Assembly: GCA_028289505.1 (NCBI GenBank)
Contig: JANQPK010000210.1
Location: 1 to 19,595 of the forward strand
Reading direction: 5' to 3'
Source: Cyclobacteriaceae bacterium
GTDB taxonomy: Bacteria; Bacteroidota; Bacteroidia; Cytophagales; Cyclobacteriaceae
DNA: 19,595 nt
Both the position numbers and the translations under genes were made by a program. Of the stretch, positions 15,713-19,595 are shown in pieces. Positions within the stretch are counted from its first letter, which is position 1, and each line of letters begins with the position of its first letter. Below the pieces are notes generated by a model, which worked only from the letters and a program-made list of their open reading frames with translations, was not told where the DNA came from and searched no databases.

Positions 15713-16768
15713 GTGAAGATCTTAAATTTCATTTCCGGTCGAAACCTGGGTGGGTCCAAGCAGGCATTTCTCGACTATTCCCTGATGTGTTGGCAACTTA
15801 ACCATCAGGTTTATTCTATGATTCGGAGTAGAGCACCTTTGAAAGCAGTGCTAAAGACAATGCCCTCGCCAGTGGCAAAAAATATAGTAGAGCTTGACTA
15901 TGTGCGATTAAAGTGGCCGGGATTTAAGCAGTGGGCTCTTAGGGAGTTTGAAAGGGCTACTGAAGGCATCAATCCGGAGGTGGTGTTGGTACATAAGCCG
16001 ATTGATCTGTATTTCATCAAGAAAATACTACCAAACGCCAAGATTGTGGCGGTAGTTCATAGTTTTACGGCTAAGCATTTGGAAAATGCGGATCGGGTTT
16101 TTGCCGTATCCAAAGCGCTCAAGCAATATATAGAGGAACAAGGATGTAAAGTTCCGGTGTCGGTGATCAATAATGCTATCGAGATATCAGACCCGCCCAG
16201 TCCGCAGGTAGAAAGGGCAGTGCCTGTGATAGGTACCATGGCGGTTTTCAGACGTACTAAGCGATTAGATCTGTTAATAAAGTCCCTGAGTCAACTAAAA
16301 CAGCAGGGGATTTCCTTTAGAGGAGTAGTTGCAGGAGCTGGCATTCAGAAGATCTATTTGAGTTATTTAATCAAAAAATACAAGCTCAACGGACAGGTCG
16401 AATTGAGATCATGGGTGGAAGATAAAGATGCTTTTTTTTCAGAAATAGACATTTTCTGTATTAGCTCTAAACGGGAAACGTTTAGCATCAGCCTGATTGA
16501 AGCCATGGCCAGGAAGAAAGCTGTGGTAGCCACCGCATGTGGAGGGCCTAACGAAATAATCGACCACCAGGTAGACGGGCTTTTATCCCCAGTAGGAGAT
16601 GTATCAGCATATACTGATAAACTAGCTAAGTTGGTTGGGAACCCATCTGAAAGGGCAGTGATGGCACAGGCGGCATATGATAAAGTAAAAAATTGCTATT
16701 CCAGTGAGGTTATTCGAGCAAAACTTCAGCAACAACTGGAGCAATTGACTTCTACACCGTCTCATTGA
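15713..16768 (+). CDS. Glycosyltransferase family 4 (GT-B fold), GTG start
   Basis: This 351-residue protein is a retaining GT-B glycosyltransferase, presumably adding a sugar to a cell-surface glycan or lipid-linked acceptor at the cytoplasmic face. The N-terminal Rossmann half begins MKILNFISGRNLGGSKQAF with the glycine loop GGSK at 13-16. The C-terminal half carries GTMAVFRRTKRLDLLI (with R180/K183 as likely phosphate ligands) and the GT4 signature E-x7-E, E255 and E263 in RETFSISLIEAMA. The ACGGPNEII segment is the usual nucleotide-sugar contact. It is at the short end of the family. The start is GTG at 15713, in the same frame as ahcY and 21 bases after its stop, with no competing ATG nearby. 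Donor and acceptor cannot be inferred. The next gene, a membrane protein, starts 14 bases downstream. Confidence 0.88.
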   Translation: MKILNFISGRNLGGSKQAFLDYSLMCWQLNHQVYSMIRSRAPLKAVLKTMPSPVAKNIVELDYVRLKWPGFKQWALREFERATEGINPEVVLVHKPIDLYFIKKILPNAKIVAVVHSFTAKHLENADRVFAVSKALKQYIEEQGCKVPVSVINNAIEISDPPSPQVERAVPVIGTMAVFRRTKRLDLLIKSLSQLKQQGISFRGVVAGAGIQKIYLSYLIKKYKLNGQVELRSWVEDKDAFFSEIDIFCISSKRETFSISLIEAMARKKAVVATACGGPNEIIDHQVDGLLSPVGDVSAYTDKLAKLVGNPSERAVMAQAAYDKVKNCYSSEVIRAKLQQQLEQLTSTPSH

Positions 16769-16782
16769 ACAAAACAGGCAAC

Positions 16783-17463
16783 ATGGATAATTTTGAAAAA
16801 CTCCTGTTTGGTGTATTAATCTTGAGCACCTTGCTGGGAATGTACTGGGGATATACCAATCCAGAATTTTTTACAAACCGGTATCTGATGGAGGATGGTG
16901 TTATAGAGTACGCCACCGTGGTTTTGTTGTTAATGGGTTGCTGGATTGTGGGACAACGCTGGTGGAGGAGAGGTAACAGCCGCAGCTTAAAATTAAGTTT
17001 AACCTCGTTCGCCATAATCGGATTTTTCTTTTTTGTGGCTGGCGAGGAATTATCCTGGGGACAACGAATTTTGGGACTGGAAACTACCGATTACTTTAAG
17101 CAGAACAATGATCAACAGGAGCTAAACCTTCACAATCTGGTAGTAGGAGACGTCAAGATTAATAAGCTATTTTTTGGAGTAATTCTAACTGTAGCTATCT
17201 TGACCTACCTGATCGTGGTACCATTTGTTTACCATAAAATACCAACTTTTAAGAAACTATTAGATGATTGGTACATCCCAATACCAAGAGTAAGGCATTC
17301 ATTGACCTATCTGATAATTTTATTAGTTATTACCATGATACCAGCCAGCAAGAAGTGGGAATTGCTGGAATTCGGTTCAGTTGTGATCTTTTTTATGATT
17401 CTATGGTCTCCCAGGAACTTAGAATTACTAAAAGGTACAGAAATAAAAACCAAAACCTTATAA
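16783..17463 (+). CDS. Polytopic membrane protein with EELSWGQR motif, function unknown
   Basis: This 226-residue integral membrane protein has about six hydrophobic segments (near 6-23, 42-59, 74-88, 129-150, 173-187 and 197-208). Distinctive polar residues sit at membrane borders: MEDGVIEY (36-43), GEELSWGQR (87-95) and ELNLHNL (113-119). I recall the EExSWGQR and NLHN motifs from a widespread uncharacterised bacterial family; the clustered Glu and His would suit a metal site or a catalytic role, but that is inference. The ATG at 16783 is chosen because it follows the upstream stop by 14 bases and begins directly ahead of the first helix; a TTG at 16765 would overlap the glycosyltransferase stop. 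Being directly after a GT4 gene suggests a role in surface glycan or lipid modification, without direct evidence. Confidence 0.75.
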   Translation: MDNFEKLLFGVLILSTLLGMYWGYTNPEFFTNRYLMEDGVIEYATVVLLLMGCWIVGQRWWRRGNSRSLKLSLTSFAIIGFFFFVAGEELSWGQRILGLETTDYFKQNNDQQELNLHNLVVGDVKINKLFFGVILTVAILTYLIVVPFVYHKIPTFKKLLDDWYIPIPRVRHSLTYLIILLVITMIPASKKWELLEFGSVVIFFMILWSPRNLELLKGTEIKTKTL

Positions 17464-17510
17464 TTCCAGTATAGTTATTAATATAAGGAACAGTTTTTGC
17501 AGTAGTAACA

Positions 17511-18116
17511 ATGCCATTACTAACACCCACTATGTCAGTCGAGAAAAGAAAGCGGAATTATTCGGAGATGGAGAAGGAGAGAATTTTCGAGCGAGAATTT
17601 TTGCCTCACATTGGCTCTATGTATAATTTTGCATACCGCTTGACATTCGACGAAGATGATGCCAAGGATTTAGTACAAGAAACTTACCTAAAAGCATACA
17701 GATTTCTAAATTCCTTTCAACAAGGAACTAATGCTAAAGCGTGGTTGTTTCGGATATTAAAAAACAGCTTCATTAATGACTTTAGGAAGAAGAGTAAACA
17801 ACCTTCTAAAGTTGATTATCAAGAGGTAGAAGCATTCTACAATTCCGACAGTGTAGATGTTTCTATGACTACGGATCTCCGGGTGGAGACTGTACAACAT
17901 ATGATTGGCGATGAAATCTCAACCGCTTTGAACGCCTTAGCAGTTGACTTTCGCACGGTAATCATATTATGTGACCTGGAAGGGTTTACCTACGAGGAGA
18001 TGGCAAAAATACTTGACATTCCCATAGGTACCGTTAGGTCAAGATTACATCGAGCCCGGAATTTGCTTAGAGAAAAATTGCATACTTATGCAAAATCAAT
18101 GGGTTACAATAAATGA
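17511..18116 (+). CDS. ECF-type RNA polymerase sigma factor
   Basis: This sigma-70 family protein, 201 residues from the first ATG, directs RNA polymerase to a dedicated promoter set. Region 2 covers about residues 31-95 and includes DAKDLVQETYLKAYR and the DNA-melting, promoter-recognition segment KAWLFRILKNSFINDFRKK. Region 4 covers about 134-190, with the helix-turn-helix YEEMAKILDIPIGTVRSRLHRAR. There is no region 1 or 3. The start may be the ATG at 17511 or at 17532; the N-terminal 20 residues are basic and not conserved-looking. The next gene, six bases downstream, encodes a small HxxxCxxC protein, which makes this a sigma/anti-sigma pair like SigR-RsrA. The signal may be redox or zinc, by analogy only. 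The gap before this gene is 47 bases with no clear terminator. Confidence 0.92.
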   Translation: MPLLTPTMSVEKRKRNYSEMEKERIFEREFLPHIGSMYNFAYRLTFDEDDAKDLVQETYLKAYRFLNSFQQGTNAKAWLFRILKNSFINDFRKKSKQPSKVDYQEVEAFYNSDSVDVSMTTDLRVETVQHMIGDEISTALNALAVDFRTVIILCDLEGFTYEEMAKILDIPIGTVRSRLHRARNLLREKLHTYAKSMGYNK

Positions 18117-18122
18117 AAAAGA

Positions 18123-18398
18123 ATGGCTACCAATCCTTTGGGCTGGATCAAACAGAAGTTGTTTGGCCAAATCTCTTGTCAGAGATGCTCAGAACTAATG
18201 CAACTGATGACTGATGGACAGGCATCTGCAGCAGAAGAGAAAGAATTTAATAAACACATCTACGACTGTCTTCCTTGCTACGAGACTTACCAGCTAGATA
18301 AATCAATAAAGGAAATGCTGCGTACCAAGTTGGAAAAGAAACAGGTTCCTGATGACTTGATCGAATCGATTAGAAAAAAAATCAGGGATACAGCCTGA
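18123..18398 (+). CDS. Small soluble zinc-finger anti-sigma factor (ZAS-type)
   Basis: This 91-residue protein carries H45-x3-C49-x2-C52, the ZAS zinc motif of RsrA-type anti-sigma factors, plus C19 and C22 in SCQRC, which could complete the zinc site or form a redox switch. The stretch after the motif (YQLDKSIKEMLRTKLEKK, then VPDDLIESIRKKI) matches the helix and the PxxLxxxIR ending seen in small anti-sigma factors of this type. It has no membrane helix, so it would act in the cytoplasm. It starts 6 bases after the ECF sigma gene, its predicted partner, and ends 4 bases before gmk. The family call rests on motif and position. Sensing of thiol oxidation is plausible because ZAS proteins with this CxxC arrangement do so in actinobacteria. 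Confidence 0.8.
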   Translation: MATNPLGWIKQKLFGQISCQRCSELMQLMTDGQASAAEEKEFNKHIYDCLPCYETYQLDKSIKEMLRTKLEKKQVPDDLIESIRKKIRDTA

Positions 18399-18402
18399 TC
18401 GC

Positions 18403-18996
18403 ATGCATCAAGGCAAAGCGATTATCTTCTCCGCACCTTCGGGCTCCGGCAAAACCACCATCGTAAAGCGATTGGTAGAGTTGAACCCAGATCTGGAGTT
18501 TTCGATATCTGCTTGTACCAGAGATCGCCGAGGTCGTCAGGAAGAAAATGGTAAAGATTATTACTTCCTTTCCCCACAGGAGTTTAAACAAAAAATAGAC
18601 AATCAGGAATTTATTGAATGGCAGGAAGTGTATGCTGGAAACTTCTATGGGACACTCAAGCAAGAAATAGATAGAATCTGGGATTGCGGTAAGAACGTGA
18701 TATTTGACGTAGATGTCAAAGGTGGACTCAACTTGAAAACCTATTTTGGGGATAATGCTCTAGCCGTATTTGTAAAGGCTCCCTCAATGGAAATCCTAGA
18801 ACAGCGTCTCAGATATAGAAATACAGAATCCGAGGACAGTATATCCAGGCGGATGTTCAAAGCAAAGTTCGAAATGAGTTTTGAAGACCATTTCGATGTT
18901 ACACTACTAAATCAGGACTTGGATCAAAGTATCGAGGTAGCTCAGAAGCTTTACCGTGACTTTGTAGGACCATTGTCGGCTGACTTCAAAACATGA
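18403..18996 (+). CDS. gmk: Guanylate kinase
   Basis: This 197-residue enzyme phosphorylates GMP to GDP using ATP in the cytosol. The P-loop APSGSGKT is at residues 11-18, the GMP-binding segment SISACTRDRRGRQEENGKDYYF at about 34-55, EWQEVYAGNFYGT at 72-84 and FDVDVKGG at 101-108. The lid SEDSISRRM follows near 143-151. The usual PRxGE of the GMP site reads DRRGRQEENG here, a small departure that keeps the arginine and glutamate residues. Length is normal. It starts 4 bases after the anti-sigma gene and overlaps nadD by 4 bases (ATGA), so it belongs to the sigma/anti-sigma transcription unit unless an internal promoter exists. Confidence 0.96.
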   Translation: MHQGKAIIFSAPSGSGKTTIVKRLVELNPDLEFSISACTRDRRGRQEENGKDYYFLSPQEFKQKIDNQEFIEWQEVYAGNFYGTLKQEIDRIWDCGKNVIFDVDVKGGLNLKTYFGDNALAVFVKAPSMEILEQRLRYRNTESEDSISRRMFKAKFEMSFEDHFDVTLLNQDLDQSIEVAQKLYRDFVGPLSADFKT

Positions 18997-19559
18997 GCAT
19001 TGGCTTATTTTTTGGTTCATTCAATCCCATCCATATCGGACATCTGATCATTGCTAACGTAATGACCAGTCATGTGGATCGGGTTTGGTTTGTGGTTTCC
19101 CCGCAAAATCCCTTTAAGAAAAGCAGGTCTCTTTTACACGAATTTGACCGTTACGAAATGGTGGAAAAGGCTATTCAAGACAATCACCTGTTCCAAGTTA
19201 GCGATGTTGAATTTTCAATGCCAAGGCCAAGTTATACCATAGATACCCTCGTTTACTTATCAGAAAAGCATCCTCAACATCAATTTAAACTAATTGTTGG
19301 TATGGACAATCTGAAGCAGTTTCCCAAATGGAAAAATGCTCAGGTTATACTGGACCAGTACGGTTTGATGGTTTACCCTCGTCCGGATGCAGCGTCAAGT
19401 GAATTGATTGGTCATCCCAAGGTAACAGTAGTGAAAGCGCCTTTGCTTGATATATCCGCCAGTTATATTCGGGAATCCATTAGGCTAAAAAGGAGTATTC
19501 GGTACTTGGTGCCGGAGGCGGTAGCCAGTTTTATTGAAAAACAGGGCTTTTACATCTGA
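18993..19559 (+). CDS. nadD: Nicotinate-nucleotide adenylyltransferase
   Basis: This 188-residue enzyme transfers AMP from ATP to nicotinate mononucleotide, the penultimate step of NAD synthesis. The nucleotidyltransferase motif GSFNPIHIGH (residues 8-17) holds H14 and H17, and the C-terminal ISASYIR (154-160) is the second ATP-binding motif (ISxTxxR variant). VGMDNLKQFPKWKNAQVIL is the family's typical central helix (D105 and the KW pair contact the nicotinate nucleotide). Its ATG overlaps the gmk stop codon as ATGA, which suggests translational coupling. It is the last gene of the plus-strand run and ends directly against the stop codon of a convergent minus-strand gene, with no intervening base. 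Confidence 0.95.
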   Translation: MSIGLFFGSFNPIHIGHLIIANVMTSHVDRVWFVVSPQNPFKKSRSLLHEFDRYEMVEKAIQDNHLFQVSDVEFSMPRPSYTIDTLVYLSEKHPQHQFKLIVGMDNLKQFPKWKNAQVILDQYGLMVYPRPDAASSELIGHPKVTVVKAPLLDISASYIRESIRLKRSIRYLVPEAVASFIEKQGFYI

Positions 19560-19595
19560 TCAAACAGTCATGATATCTTCTTCCTTCTTCTTCAG
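19560..19595 (-). CDS. frr: C-terminal fragment of a minus-strand gene, probably ribosome recycling factor
   Basis: Read on the minus strand the last 36 bases encode LKKKEEDIMTV followed by TGA. A charged Lys/Glu helix ending in DIMTV or EIMTV is the usual C-terminus of ribosome recycling factor in Bacteroidota, which releases ribosomes from mRNA after termination. Only 11 residues are visible and the gene continues past the window, so the name is tentative. The stop codon abuts the nadD stop. Confidence 0.6.
   Translation of the reverse strand: MKKKEEDIMTV

Noticed and set aside
1..19595. Mobile elements, phage genes, CRISPR arrays or tRNA genes
   Set aside because: I looked for transposase or integrase motifs, regularly spaced repeats and cloverleaf patterns and saw none.

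Overview
The window looks like a chromosomal segment from a member of the Bacteroidota, most likely a marine-type Cytophagales relative. The reasons are a SusC/SusD outer-membrane pair, lipoproteins with acidic residues right after the lipid-bearing cysteine, a long periplasmic-TPR histidine kinase, TAnnTTTG-type promoter elements and weak or absent Shine-Dalgarno sites. Base composition appears even throughout, and I saw no insertion sequence, phage gene, integrase, CRISPR array or tRNA.

Region 1 (1-3875) is the end of a nutrient-uptake operon: the barrel half of a SusC/RagA TonB-dependent receptor (cut by the window edge), a SusD_2-type surface lipoprotein and a small third lipoprotein, closed by a strong bidirectional-looking terminator. 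No hydrolase accompanies it, so the substrate cannot be read from context. Region 2 (about 3960-7852) is a two-gene signalling unit: a receiver domain fused to a histidine kinase, then a secreted-TPR/coiled-coil membrane histidine kinase. Neither protein has a DNA-binding output. Region 3 (8048-9370) is a lone TolC-family outer-membrane factor, tail to tail with the next block and overlapping it by 16 bases.

Region 4 (9355-13512, minus strand) is a tight run rsfS, ftsH, lpxH and a secreted protein of unknown function that starts with TTG inside the end of lpxH. Region 5 (13573-15691) holds birA, divergent from rsfS, and ahcY; each is preceded by the same TAAATTTG -7 element. Region 6 (15713-17463) is a GT4 glycosyltransferase and a polytopic membrane protein with an EELSWGQR motif, both closely following ahcY. 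Region 7 (17511-19559) is an ECF-type sigma factor, a small soluble zinc-finger anti-sigma candidate, gmk and nadD in an almost gapless run. The last 36 bases carry the C-terminus of a minus-strand gene that is probably frr.

Most of the window is conserved housekeeping. I found no convincing new system. The least explained items are the EELSWGQR membrane protein beside the glycosyltransferase, the soluble sigma/anti-sigma pair placed ahead of nucleotide-metabolism genes, the TTG-started secreted protein coupled to lpxH, and an inverted repeat ahead of the signalling genes.
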